Below are positions 22,329 through 33,994 of a DNA stretch of 64,000 nucleotides, in pieces. The stretch is from Rhexocercosporidium sp. MPI-PUGE-AT-0058. Its lineage: Eukaryota > Ascomycota > Leotiomycetes > Helotiales. Positions within the stretch are counted from its first letter, which is position 1. Each line of letters begins with the position of its first letter. The translations under genes and the position numbers were made by a program. The notes beneath the pieces were generated by a model that did no database searches, was not told the DNA's origin, and saw only the letters and a program-made list of their open reading frames with translations. The DNA is taken from positions 1,612,001 through 1,676,000 of the forward strand of contig JAGTJL010000017.1 in assembly GCA_020746875.1 (NCBI GenBank), in the 5' to 3' direction.

Positions 22329-24167
22329 GGGATTTTGGGATGAGGAGTTTGGAGCTTGTTTTGAAGGGATTTGCCCAAGGGATAGGAGAAAATGAGTAGA
22401 TTAGGTTTGGTTTATGGGAATGGACATGAAAGTGCTTGAAATGAATATTCGAATTTATTGTCTGTCCTCACGTGACTGAGGTTTATTACTGTCATCATCT
22501 GTTATTGTGCTCCAGAACAGAACTGTAAGCGCTATCATTCGATCATCAATGCCGAGTAAGTCTAGTCCAACACTCCGAAACCATCACATATTACTAAGAA
22601 CAGCAGATTGCAACTACGCAAACTGCTTCTAGTACTAGTGCCAATCATCAGTGCAGTATTTGCAAAGAAGTTTCTTCCTGCTCCTCATACAGTCTTCGTT
22701 GGCATGCCTGCTTAGGGAAATTACAAACCCCTGTTTAAGCACGTAAGGTATAAAATCGTACCATACAACTACTACGATGCGAAGAATCGCAAGGTTGACT
22801 TCATATCTGTTATCGCGACTGCGAAGATCGCGCCCAAGGGTGCCCTCTTTGTTCTCCAAGCGTGCTGCCATAACCCGACAAGTGCTGATCTTAATAAAGA
22901 CCAATAGATCAGATTAGCAGCCGTAATAATAGAAAGAAGATTGATTCCTTTCTTCGGTAAAGCTCCGTGTTATTCTTTCTGCCATATTACTAACAGTACG
23001 TAAATGTTACATACTAAGGTCTAAGTAATAAAATAGACGACGGTGCATGGTCGACTCTGTATTTTGTCGAGGCTGGCTTTGAAATAATTGTAAATTTTAC
23101 CCCCGATCCACACCAACTAGAGTTAACAGTATACATATAAGCTTGTCAATCATTCTTGAAGCACATGGGACTTTATAGCGAGCGAGTTAGCTGCACGCAC
23201 ATTGTAACTCGAAATGAAAATGCCGCAAATTGCGCTCTTGATTAGCTTCGCTGTCTAGTTCGATGGGAGTTTTCTACTTCACCGACCTACGGCTCCCGAC
23301 TGGCGACCATTATCATGCAGTCAGATGAATGTACAAGGAGTGGTGGGTAGTGCAGATTTGTCGCAGATGCTATCTCACTACCATCTTAAGGGTGGAAGAA
23401 GGGATGTTCGAATCGGGTTTCTGTCCATTCAGGTGGTGCCGTCCAGCCCATGCAGGGACGCTCTGCAGATTAATCACCATACACTCCTCGGCAACTGGCG
23501 ATAAGGTTGTTGGTGGCGTCGATGATGGGGCCTCAATTTCGTTTGATAGAGCGGTAGAGGTGATCGGTACGGGTGCCGTAGGTGAAGGAGGGCGGCTTGA
23601 TGGAAGTTCAATCCAAACCATGAGCTCCTCCACGGGAGGGGAGGGAAGGGTTGGTCTGGCCCTGTAAAGGAAGAATAGTTGAATAGCTAATTAACTAACT
23701 AAAATGATCTATTCTATTCACGTTAAATTTCTGTTATTCATATTCTATTCTATTCTATTTAACTAAATAGAATTTTAGTTAACTAGTTTGAATAATTTTT
23801 TGACACGCTGTCCGTGATTTGAAACTCAATAACGTATCGAAAGAGGCTAGTGACCTGCGAACCGGTGTATATTTTCGTAAACCCAAAAATCGCTCCAATC
23901 GTATTCATCGGCGATACTGCGACTTTAAAACGCGGTACTCACCTCGCCTCACACTGTCATGAGACCTCACTTGATTTATTTCGGTCGGCCCTTTCTTCAG
24001 CTCGGCCCTTAACAAAGCTTTATCTTAAAGATTATTTCGTATTACCATCAAAGAATAATAGTCAGTTAACTAAGCCTCAGGATTAATCCTATAACCGAAT
24101 ATTGGTTTCAGGGAGATTGTGTGAAATTGGTAGATCAACGAAGGAAATTATCGGAGAGAGCATTCTC
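22329..24167. other. Intergenic, partly AT-rich stretch
   Basis: No gene is supported. A minus-strand open frame around 23633-23370 (including CMVINLQSVPAWAGRHHLNG) could be a fragment of an older gene. AT-rich patches lie at about 22,900-23,130 and 23,690-24,080. Confidence 0.35.
23690..23800. repeat. Low-complexity ATTCT repeats with flanking inverted motifs
   Basis: Runs of ATTCT pentamers (around 23,735-23,760) lie between TTAACTAACTAAAATGA and a related inverted stretch AGAATTTTAGTTAACTAG. The symmetry suggests a short hairpin or remnant element. Confidence 0.45.
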
Positions 24168-25904
24168 TCATTGTCGTCGTCGGTTAAAATACTCGCACGC
24201 CAGACCGCCAATCTTAAAACGTTCAAAAAGTTCGCAGTGAGCGTGCCCATAACACGGGCAATCTGTAACGTTGCTTTCGCCTTCGTGAAGTTGGACTGGG
24301 TACGTCACCCCAACTTTGTGAAGAGGTAGGCTAGGATCGTCCGGAACCCGTATAACCATAAGCTGCTTGCTGGGGTGATCGATTTCGGTCCTCTTGATGA
24401 TGTCGAGGGCAAGTAACTTTCCAATTGTTGGAAGTTCCTCGCCGGTAACGACCAAGACATTCGTCGTATTCAGATCGTTGGTGATGTGCCCTAGGTACAC
24501 TTTTGTGTAGCATTGAAGTCGAAATGGAGGTGGTTCGAAGTGCGTACTGATGGTCTCCAGTCGCTGCTTCTCTGCCTCATCTAGTTGATTTGAGAAGTGC
24601 TTCAGCCGGTATTGAGCACAAATACTCTGTGCCACCGTGGTGATCTCGTCCTGGGAGCGTTGTCCCATGTCCACAGCTAGACAAATTCTAAAGGCCAAAT
24701 CCTCATCATGTCCACAAAGGTCACTAAGCCCTTCGACATCCCCTGGTATTTCGTCGTAGCAGAGGTATTGATCAATGTGGCATGTGCCAGCTCTTCTCCC
24801 AAGAACACTTAGAGTACCTCCACTCACTTCCGTTTCACCCCAAGAATCGGCCTTGTGGGTGAGTGTCTTTGCGCCTAAGTCGCACCTTTTTTTGGTGGGA
24901 GGCATGATGCAGTTCCACGATTGGAGGCCAATACTCTCTCTGTCAGCCTCCAATACTGGAAAAAGGGCATAAAGTAGATTCTCCCTTCTCAGAGACTCCT
25001 CCCACCACTTAATCCACGCAGAATCGAGAGTATCCTTTTTGCTCGGATTGAATACCACACCAGAAGCACCCATCAAACCGTATATCTCATCTTCCTTCAT
25101 TGTACAGTTGCGTGTTCCTGCAAGAAGCATCGACTTCACAGCATAGACACGTCCTTCCTTGATTCTATTCATGATATCGAGATTTTCCGTCGCAGCTTCT
25201 TTAGTAGCTGGGAAATCTTGTGGAACGCCAATGTAAGATTCGAATATTGCCAAAATATCCCTTCTCGCCCAGCGTGCTGAAAAAATGGCCGTCATATCAG
25301 TCGGTGCTACTCGAATACACCGAGCATCCATCCCAATGAAAAGCTCAGCCTTCGCAAGGATATATTCCTGCACAGTCCAGATTCGGCTCGCCCAAGGTAA
25401 AGAAGCTATTTCGACAATCATGGCATAAGCTTGGAAGAAGCCTTTGACAGATTGAATTGTGAGACATCCTATCCGTCGATTGCTGGCGTGGTGCTCGTCG
25501 CCTGGCAAGCGCTGAACATCGAGTATTTCCTGGCATGCTGAAATTGCAGAATCCCATTGGCCTTGAGTAAATGTGAAATTGTGATTGACTGTGATGATCA
25601 CACTCTGTGCATCGCGATAGATATTGGCCATGAGGGGTATTTGGCGAAGCTTGTCGTCGGGGTCGCTTTGGTCGATGCACCAAGTGTCTGCCTAGCAATA
25701 TTGGGGCTTGTCTGCTTCATTGAGCTCTTGGAGAACTGTTGCGACCATGCGCATACCAGAGGTTGTCGACATGAATGAGATTGAGGGTACGGGAAATAAA
25801 TTCTCTGACCAGACATGAGATGTTGCCACATATGGTGGCATCTCCCCAATTACAAAAGGCTCGAGCTGGAAGGTTTTCAGGTTGATGAGTTTGGTAGAAG
25901 TCAT
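24168..25904 (-). pseudogene. HET-domain gene with one internal stop codon
   Basis: The reading frame from ATG at 25904 to TGA at 24168 is open for 579 codons except for a TAG at 25694-25692. The N terminus holds the first HET motif in divergent form (YVATSHVWSE). The stop falls in the second motif: PQYC, stop, ADTWCIDQSDPDDKLRQIPL, where family members carry Trp (Y-x-W-x-D-x-x-C-I). LMANIYRDA and WTVQEYILAKAELFIG follow in frame, as in complete HET proteins. TGG to TAG is a single G-to-A change, the type RIP makes. HET proteins trigger cell death on non-self fusion. Unless readthrough or a sequencing error is involved, this copy is inactive. No GT-AG intron removes the stop. Confidence 0.85.
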
Positions 25905-26426
25905 TTTGGCAGTTTACTCTTGCAAACTGGAACAAAATATCGTTTTTGGATGAGAGAAGGTCAGCAAATGTAGTTGAAGGAAGAAAGGTGGCCTGTTGTT
26001 CGTCCGTCTAAGTCTTTAGACTCTGCTGGACAGCTGGAAAAAGCAATGTGAGCTGGAACGAGGGGTACAATGATACGTTGAATATGGTCACGTGTTATAT
26101 TCACAAACTCCTCGTGATGATGTTGCTATTTGACCTGAGCTGGTTTTGAAACGCTAAAGTGGATCGTCGAGCTTGAAATCCTTCAAGTTTTGTGCATTTG
26201 TAAGGGGCATGGCAGGACTGGTGTCTTTACAAAATGGCCCAAGTCGGGATAAACCCAAATCGACGGAGGGTGAGGTTCAGAATATATGCATTGTAGGTTC
26301 GACTTGTAAAGTTTATTCGCTGACCTTGAGGAAATGTAGAAGCGTGGAGCCTGGAAAGAAATCTGTAAAATCATCCATGTCAAATTCGCGATCAAGACGC
26401 CCCTCCAGAGCTCAAGCAAACGACCT

Positions 26427-27018
26427 TTACCATTCGCCAAGGACAACTCTACTTGGATCATTCATACCTGGCGAGCACCAAGATGCTTGACTAATGGGCG
26501 AAAGCCCCGGCATCTTCCCGTCTTCTTTCTTTAAGCCTAAGCCATCAGGGACAGCGGTTCCTCCGTCAAGTATGTCCTTGTGGTCAACCTCATACCAGAA
26601 CTTGATCTTGCCATTGTCACTGTCCCCGATCTCCTCGATGTGCGGGTGACCTGCGAACACACTATCGTAAACGGAGTAAGTGTTTTGACTAGAAATAGGA
26701 TCAAGATCATAAGGAGTGAATATTCTCTAGTAGTAGGCATTCATAACGCCTTCTCAACCACCAGTGACCAGTGAACTTCCAGGCGCCATCTTCGCCAAAA
26801 TCGCCATGCTTGATGAGCGGGGTGCGAGTGAAAGGAAGAAGGGTTGATGAGGGAGGAGAGCTGGTCTGAGTTTCGTGATGGGTGATTCCCGAAAACTCGT
26901 TTTCCGACAAAGTAATGTTACGGTAGCTCATAATGCCGAACGAACTAGAAAACGAGTGGGTATAAATACGCGTACTAGCTAGTACAGAGGCGGCCGTGCT
27001 CGTTGTTAGCGCAGTCAT
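26427..27018 (-). CDS. Small unrecognised gene next to a retrotransposon insertion
   Basis: A two-exon model (27018-26769, 26650-26427) gives 157 aa, or 128 aa from the second ATG at 26931. The join yields GAWKFTG then HPHIEEIGDS in frame. The 118-nt intron starts with a weak GTCACT donor and ends TTCGCAG. The downstream exon is acidic and hydrophilic (KIKFWYEVDHKDILDGG). No domain or signal peptide is recognised. The left LTR of the 27-34 kb retrotransposon begins only 18 bp upstream of the first ATG, so the native promoter has been moved about 7 kb away; if the gene was real it may now be silent. The model could also be wrong. Confidence 0.35.
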
Positions 27019-27035
27019 TAAATGGACTTGATTTC

Positions 27036-27225
27036 TGTAATAGTCTGTGCTCTTAGCGCTGATTGCGTAATCACTGCCCTCATAAAGACAGTAAGGGGGA
27101 AGAGGTAATCTTCCCTTCTTAATAATTAGCTTTTATATAAATTTAAATATTACTAGCGAGTCTACAGCGCTTCTCTAGTTATTTTATTATACTATAGTTA
27201 TTTTAACGTGTTAATAATTATTATA
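27036..27225 (+). repeat. 5' LTR of retrotransposon copy 1
   Basis: It starts TGTAATAGTCTGTGC and ends with the C-to-T-altered equivalent of ATCATTACA (ATTATTATA). It differs from the 3' LTR mainly by C/T and G/A transitions, more so toward the inner end. It contains the TATATAAA of the LTR promoter. Confidence 0.92.
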
Positions 27226-30200
27226 TTTTAATTGCTATTCTCTTACTGTTAGTCTAATTATTATATAATAGTTTAAATTAAAAGATTATTAGCAGCAGCC
27301 TTAAGTCGATAAAAATAATAATTAAATACCTTAAGACACTAAGGAATCGCTAGAAATACGTTAATAAATAATATTACCGTAATACAAAAGCAACTTCAGG
27401 CCCTTAAGAAGCGGAACGATGTCCTCGACAGCCTTATCGTTAAATATTATTAGATATACGACGACAATTTCACGTAATACCTTTTTAAAGTAATAGCGAA
27501 AGCTTAGCTCCTTCGACTTATTAAATTAAAGACTCCTGCGAATAATAAAAGTAATATAAGAAGCCTCTTAATAATAGTCGACGAATCTCGGGCTTTACGC
27601 CGAAAAAAAGGCAAATATATAATCTTTTTAAAATATAAAGGAAAGAGCTATTAAGAACTTATAAAATATTTATAAGCTTATAATCGTGTTTTTAATTACG
27701 ATTTTAAAGGATTTTTAATTAATATAATTAAAATTAAATAAGCGGTAATACTGCTTTATAAAGAATTAATAAATACTTAGGAAAAATTTAAGAAGTAAAC
27801 TTTAAAGAAACTTAATATAATAACTTAAAAAGATTATAAAGAGTTTTTAGAGAATTTCTAATTACTCTTTGTTTTAAGAAGAGTAATTAACTCTTAGGCT
27901 TATAAAATAGCTTAATAAAGAATTAACTAGCTTATTCGTGAATTTACTAATTACTTAAAAAGATTAAAAGAATACTTTAAGCCTTTTATAAAGCGCTAAT
28001 TATAAGATATTTTCTTTAATAAGATTCGGCTTAAAGCTCGCCAGAAGATCGTTAAAAGTAAATAAGTTAATAAATTATAAACTTATAAAAAAGTTATTTC
28101 TGCTATTGCCTTTTAAAAAACTTATAATTTAATAAAAAAAAATAATAAAAAATAAAGAAAACTAAAAATATAAAAAATAAAAACCTTTTTATAAGTCTTT
28201 ACGAAAAGTTAACGAAAAGTAAAACAATTCCTAATTAAAGCGATTTAATAAAGCTAACTTAAATAAAATCTTAATTAAAAAAAGTAAAAAAAAAAGTTAT
28301 AAATTAAAAGTTAAATATTATTTATATTATAAATTCGGCTATTACGTTAATAAATACTTAAAGACTAATATTAACAAGTCTAAAGACAAACGCCAAAAGA
28401 GCGCCTAACTTACAATAGCTTTTACGTCTTTATTAAAATTAATAAATAAAAAGATAAAAATCTAATTAAAGATTTTATTAAATAAAAAGTAAAAGACGTT
28501 AATAGCCTTAATTAATAATAAAGTAAAAGACAATTTTATTTCGAGACTTATAATAAAGGAGTATAATTTATAACTTATCGGTAAAGAATTAAAGACATTT
28601 CAGACTTTTCTTAATAATAAAAGTATTATTTATAATATAACTCTTGCTTAAGTAGATATTATAAATACACTTAAATAAATAAAGCTAAATACACTTCGAT
28701 TAAAAGTTATTAATATACCGAGTATAAACTTAATTTTAAGATAACCTTAGCTAAAAGAAATTAACCTTTAGATTAGTTTTAAAATTAAATAATAAAAATA
28801 CTTATATTAATTAAATAATACTTATAACCTTAATATTATAAGACTTAAAGAATTTATATAAGTTATTAATAAAAAAGAGTCGCCCGCGTACGTTATAATA
28901 TTTAGCTTTAATATAGCGCGCTTATTAAACGCCGATAATATATTTATTATTTTATAATAATATTATAAATTTAAGGACGTCTTTTTAAAAAAGAAAGAGA
29001 ATAAGCTGCCCTTATTATAAGGCCGCTAGTATATTATTAACTTAAAACCGTATACAAAGCCCTTATACTCTTTAATTTATAACCTTTTTAAGACGGAATT
29101 AAAGGTTCTTTAAAACTATTTTAAATTCTCTAAAGCTAAAGAATAAATAAGAAAAAGTAAGAATTTAATTAGAATTTTTATTTTATTTATAATAAAGAAA
29201 AATAATAGCTTTTAATTATATATTAATTATAAGGCTTTAAATTAAATTACAATTAAGAATTAATACTCTTTACCGTTAATTAGCGAGACGCTAAATAAAC
29301 TCTAAGACGCGAAAATTTTTATTAATTTAAATTTATAAAATATATATTATTATATTAAAATTAAAAAAAGAGACAAATAAAAGACTATATTCCGCACTTA
29401 TTATAAGTATTACAAGTATTAAATAATGCCGTTCGGACTATTTAATACGCCGGCGACATTTTAAGTATATATTAATAATATACTAGTAGGACTTATAAAT
29501 ATCATTTATGTCGTTTATTTTAATAATATCTTAGTATATTTAATAAATTTATTTTAGCACGAAAACCATATTCGTCAAGTCTTTAAAAGACTACGACAAG
29601 TAAATCTCTTCGTTAAGCTGTCGAAATGCTCTTTTAACATTTAAAATATAAACTTTTTAAGTTATATAATATTTCCTATTAAAATATTAATAAAATAAAG
29701 CCGAATAAATACTATTAAGGACTGACTAAAGCCTAAAAGTATTAAAGATATCCAAGTTTTTATTAACTTCGCTAACTTTTACCGGCGCTTTATTACAAAC
29801 TTTTTAATTATTATTCGGTTAATAATAAGCTTAACGGAAAGTAAAAAGAAAGGGCAACTTGCCTTTACCTTTTATTAAGATACTATTAAAAAAGAGACTT
29901 TTAACGCATTAAAGGATGTATTTACGTCAGCCCCTTTTTTTATGTATTTTAACCTTAATAAGTCAAAAAAGCTAAAGATTAATACGTTTAAATTCGCAAT
30001 TATAAAAATCCTCTCTTAATTTAGTAAATAACTAATAAGAAACAGGGAAAAGGCCGTATAATATCTTATTATATTCTTTAACAGGAAGCTAAATACTATT
30101 AAGCTGAATTATAAAGTATATAATTAAGAACTCCTTGCAATCGTTAAGTGCTTCGTATATTAAAAGTATTATTTAAAAGGTAGTCTGGCCTTTATTAAAG

Positions 30201-33200
30201 TGTTAATAAATTATAATAACCTCTATTATTTTATAACGACGACGGTATTAAGCCGGCGATAAGCCAAATAAGCTCTAGAGCTGTTTAAATATGACTTTAT
30301 AATAGTTTATAAAAAAAGAAAAAATAATCCTATAAATAAACTCTTACGTAAGCCTAATTATAAGTTAATAAAGAATAAAGAGAATATTATACTTTTTATC
30401 TTATAAAATAAGTTGCGAAGCGCACTTCAGAATAAGTTAATTTACGTACTTAATATAATTAATTATACGACAAAGAGTATCCGGCGAAAAGATAATAATA
30501 TATTATGTCGACTAACTCATATTCTTTAATTTGCCGACGATAATATTATAATAAGTACGTCGACCGAGGCTATAAAAGTAACTTTTACGTTTAATTAACG
30601 ATATATTTTTATATAACTTAATAGTTTTTAAAACTTATTTAAAGGCTTAAATAACCTCTTATATAAAGCCGGCAAAAGACAGAACGCTAGCTAGCGTAAT
30701 TATAAATATATTATATTATAGTTTCTTATAATAAGAGTTATAAAAGCTAAAATAATAAACTTTAAATCGAACTCGCTTCTTTTATTATTTTTAAAGCTAT
30801 AAAAAAGGAACGCCTTAATTATTAAAAAGCGAGTTAAATTATAAAATGCCGGGGATTTAAATTAAAGTATTAATAGCGATAGTTTATTAAGACACTGGCA
30901 AATGACTTACGTTCTTTAAAATAGTGCTATTTATAATGAAATTATAAAGATATATTATAATAATTTAATTATAAATTATTTTAATTATAAAAAAATATTA
31001 AAGCTTATTTAGCGGAAGTATTTTTGGCTAAAAATATTAATAAACGTTAAAAAATACGTTAAAACTTATAATATTTATTAAAAAATAAAAGTAAAATATA
31101 AAAAAGTAATTAGCGAAATATAAGCGTCGAGCTAACTTAATAAACTATTTAAATTAATTATAATAAACTTTATTATAAATTTAATATTTTATAAAAGTAA
31201 TATTATAAATAAAGTCTTTAATAATTTATTAATAATTATTGATAAATTTATTAAAAATATTAAATATATCTCGTATTTAAAAACTATTAATATATTACTT
31301 TTAATATACTTATTTATTAATTATTAGTTTAAGGATTATAATCTACTTATAACGATTATTATAAATAAAGGCTTTATATTTACTTTAAAATTTTAAATAA
31401 AACTTTACTTTTATTTATAAATAATAAGAGGCCTTTTAATAGCGTTTTACTTATAAATAAATAAATAAATAAAGTAATAAAATTAAGTTTTAAAAGCGTA
31501 ATTAAAGTATTTTATTTATTATTTATAAAACGATTAAGTAAATTTCCTGCCTTTAGCGAAGTTCGCGTATATAAATATTTATTATAAGTTTATTAAAATG
31601 ACTTTAAATGAGGCTAAATATAATATATCGTTAAATTCTCGCTAAGGAATTGAAGACGATTTTATAAAAGAGGAGATATCGATTATTAAAGAATAAATAA
31701 AAGAAGTTATTAAAAAACGCTAAGAGTTAAAAACTAATTAATAAAAAATTAAAGAAAACTAAGCGAAATAATATAATAAGAATTATTACTTTATAGAATT
31801 TAAAGTTAAATAATAAGTCTTATTTTTATTAAAGAATATTAAAATAATTTATTTAAATAAAAAGCTAAATTATTAATTCCTAAGGCCTTTTAAAATTACT
31901 AAAAGAATTAGAAAATAAGCGTATAAGCTAGAATTACTCCTTAAATATAGCCGTTAATATAACGTCTTTTATATATTATTATTAAAGTCGTATTAATAAA
32001 AGCCTAGCGAATTGTCGAAAGTCGTTTAACTTAACTTTATTAATAAAGAAGAGTAATAAGCTATTAAGACTTTCTTAAATCAATAAGTAATTAAAAGTAA
32101 AAAATAATACTTTATTAAATAAAAAAGATTTAACTTAATATATAATTCTTAAAAATTAATAAAAAATCTTATTAATCTTTAAGAGTTAATTAAATTATTA
32201 AAAAGTCGAAACGCTATAAAAAGGAAAGCGAAGCGCCGGCGAAGATAAGCTTATAACTTCTTACTTTTTTAAAAGGTTCGAGGGAGAGTCGCTAAAGCTA
32301 CGCCGACGACTTACTAAAAATATATTATAATATTATATACTTTTTTGCTTTTATTTATAAGGTTTTATAATTTTAAAAGTATATTAAATATTATAATTTA
32401 AATAATAATATTTAAAAGAAAAAAAAGCTTATATTATTTATTTACGTTATAATAAGAACGTAATACCTAAGAAAATCAGAAAATTAAAATGCCTTACCGA
32501 GTAAACGCCAGTCCCTCGCTAATAAATCGCTAAATAAAAACCTTAAATTTATTTTTAAATAATAATAATAGACTTATTTTCACTACTTAAGTTCTTAATA
32601 ATATTAATATAATTATTATCTTTAATAGCTCCGGCTTTAAAGTCTTTAATTACACCGTCTTTAAAGAAGTTAAAATAGACCTTTTAGAAGTCTTTTATTA
32701 GAGGTTAATAAAAAACTTATTAATAAATATTAAGTTTACTTACTTCTCGAAGTCCGGAAATCTTAATTATAAGCTTAATATTACTTTCTTTTAAGTCCTC
32801 GAATTCTTAAGAAAGAATTAAGATTAACGCGCTGCGTAACCTGTTAATTGCCGATATAACGCTAATATAAAGCTTTTTAATTAAGGATATTACAAGCTTT
32901 TATTAAGACTTTTAAGCTTTAATATTAAAAACCTTAATAAAATAATTAACGCGACGTTTTTCTTAATTAAAAATAAATTAAATAATATTAAAATCGGCTT
33001 ACTTAATCTTATTAAAGTTAAATTAAGAGGCAACTTTAAGAAGATTATTAAAGAGTAATTTCAACTTAACCAGGACTTCGTCGATTATTAGCTTATGCCT
33101 TACTAATAAATAAAAAAAATTTAACTTATTAATTCACACGACTTGCTTTTTTTATAATAATTTAAATACTTTATAATAAATAAGCTAAGGTTATTAAAGC

Positions 33201-33804
33201 ATTAAAGATTAAGAAACTCTTAAACCTCACCGGCGTAACGCAGGCATAGCTCTTAACAAACGTCGTTCTTATTTATAATAATTTTACTTAAAGATCGAAT
33301 ACGCGTATTCTTTTTTCTTTTAAATAAAATTCGTTAAAAAGATTAAATATTATCCTTAAAATCCTTATTATTATTATTTTAGTCGCTAATATTAGTTATC
33401 TTTAAAAAAGTTACTGAGGTTCGCTGGCGTTTAATCAGGGTATTACTAGCGTTAATCGCGGTAAAGTCAAGGGTCTTACTTTTACGCTTACGGCCAGAGG
33501 AACCGCCGGCTAAGTACTTATTAAAAGATAATATTATTAAGATTAAGGAGTAATTATAACTTATAATTTATTATAATTATTATTATTAATTAAGAAAGGT
33601 TATAAAGAAAGAGAAGTATTATATACTTAGTGGGCGTTAGGCCCCTCCTATTAATAGCTTTTACTTTATTTTATTTTCTTTAAAATTTACTTTTAAAATA
33701 AATAATAGAAAATTTAATTTATTAGTAAATCGCTAGAGTAGCGCTAGCTAAAGGTTATAATATATTTTCACTTTTAGAATAGAAGTAAATAAAAAGGGAG
33801 ATAT

Positions 33805-33994
33805 TATAATAGTCTGTGCTTTTAGCGCTAATTGCGTAATTACTGCCTTTATAAAGATAGTGAGGGGGAAGAGGTAATCTTCCCTCCTTAGCAATTAACT
33901 TCTATATAAATTCAAATATCACTAGCGAGTCTACAGCGCTTCTCTAGCTATTCTATTGTGCTATAGTCACCTCAGCGTGCCAGTGATCATTACA
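33805..33994 (+). repeat. 3' LTR of retrotransposon copy 1
   Basis: It is 190 bp, ends GATCATTACA and is less mutated in its outer half than the 5' LTR's inner half. A TATATAAA is at about 33903-33910. The first dinucleotide TG is changed to TA. Confidence 0.92.

Larger units (their letters stand above)
27036..33994 (+). mobile_element. RIP-degraded Ty3/Gypsy chromovirus-type LTR retrotransposon, copy 1
   Basis: The 6,959-bp element is bounded by two 190-bp LTRs and by an exact 5-bp target duplication, ATTTC, at 27031-27035 and 33995-33999. Despite dense stops, domains can be followed on the plus strand in Ty3/Gypsy order. Gag-like sequence lies at about 27.4-28.4 kb. Reverse transcriptase is at about 29.28-29.56 kb, with IMPFGLFNTPATF and YVVYFNNILVYL, the FNN being a G-to-A-altered catalytic Asp-Asp. 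RNase H is at about 30.1-30.35 kb (ELLAIVKCF), integrase core at about 31.2-31.5 kb, and a chromodomain-like end at about 31.9-32.25 kb. A further 1-kb coding-like stretch lies at 32.5-33.5 kb. The interior is extremely AT-rich with TpA excess. A purine-rich tract (AAAAAGGGAGA) sits just before the right LTR. It cannot be active. Confidence 0.95.

Noticed and set aside
32480..33510. Interpretation of the extra retrotransposon frame as an envelope gene
   Set aside because: No signal peptide, furin-type site or clear membrane segment can be read in the degraded sequence; only the position is env-like.
27240..33800. Short open frames inside the AT-rich blocks
   Set aside because: They are products of stop-rich, RIP-altered retrotransposon sequence; only domain remnants are meaningful.
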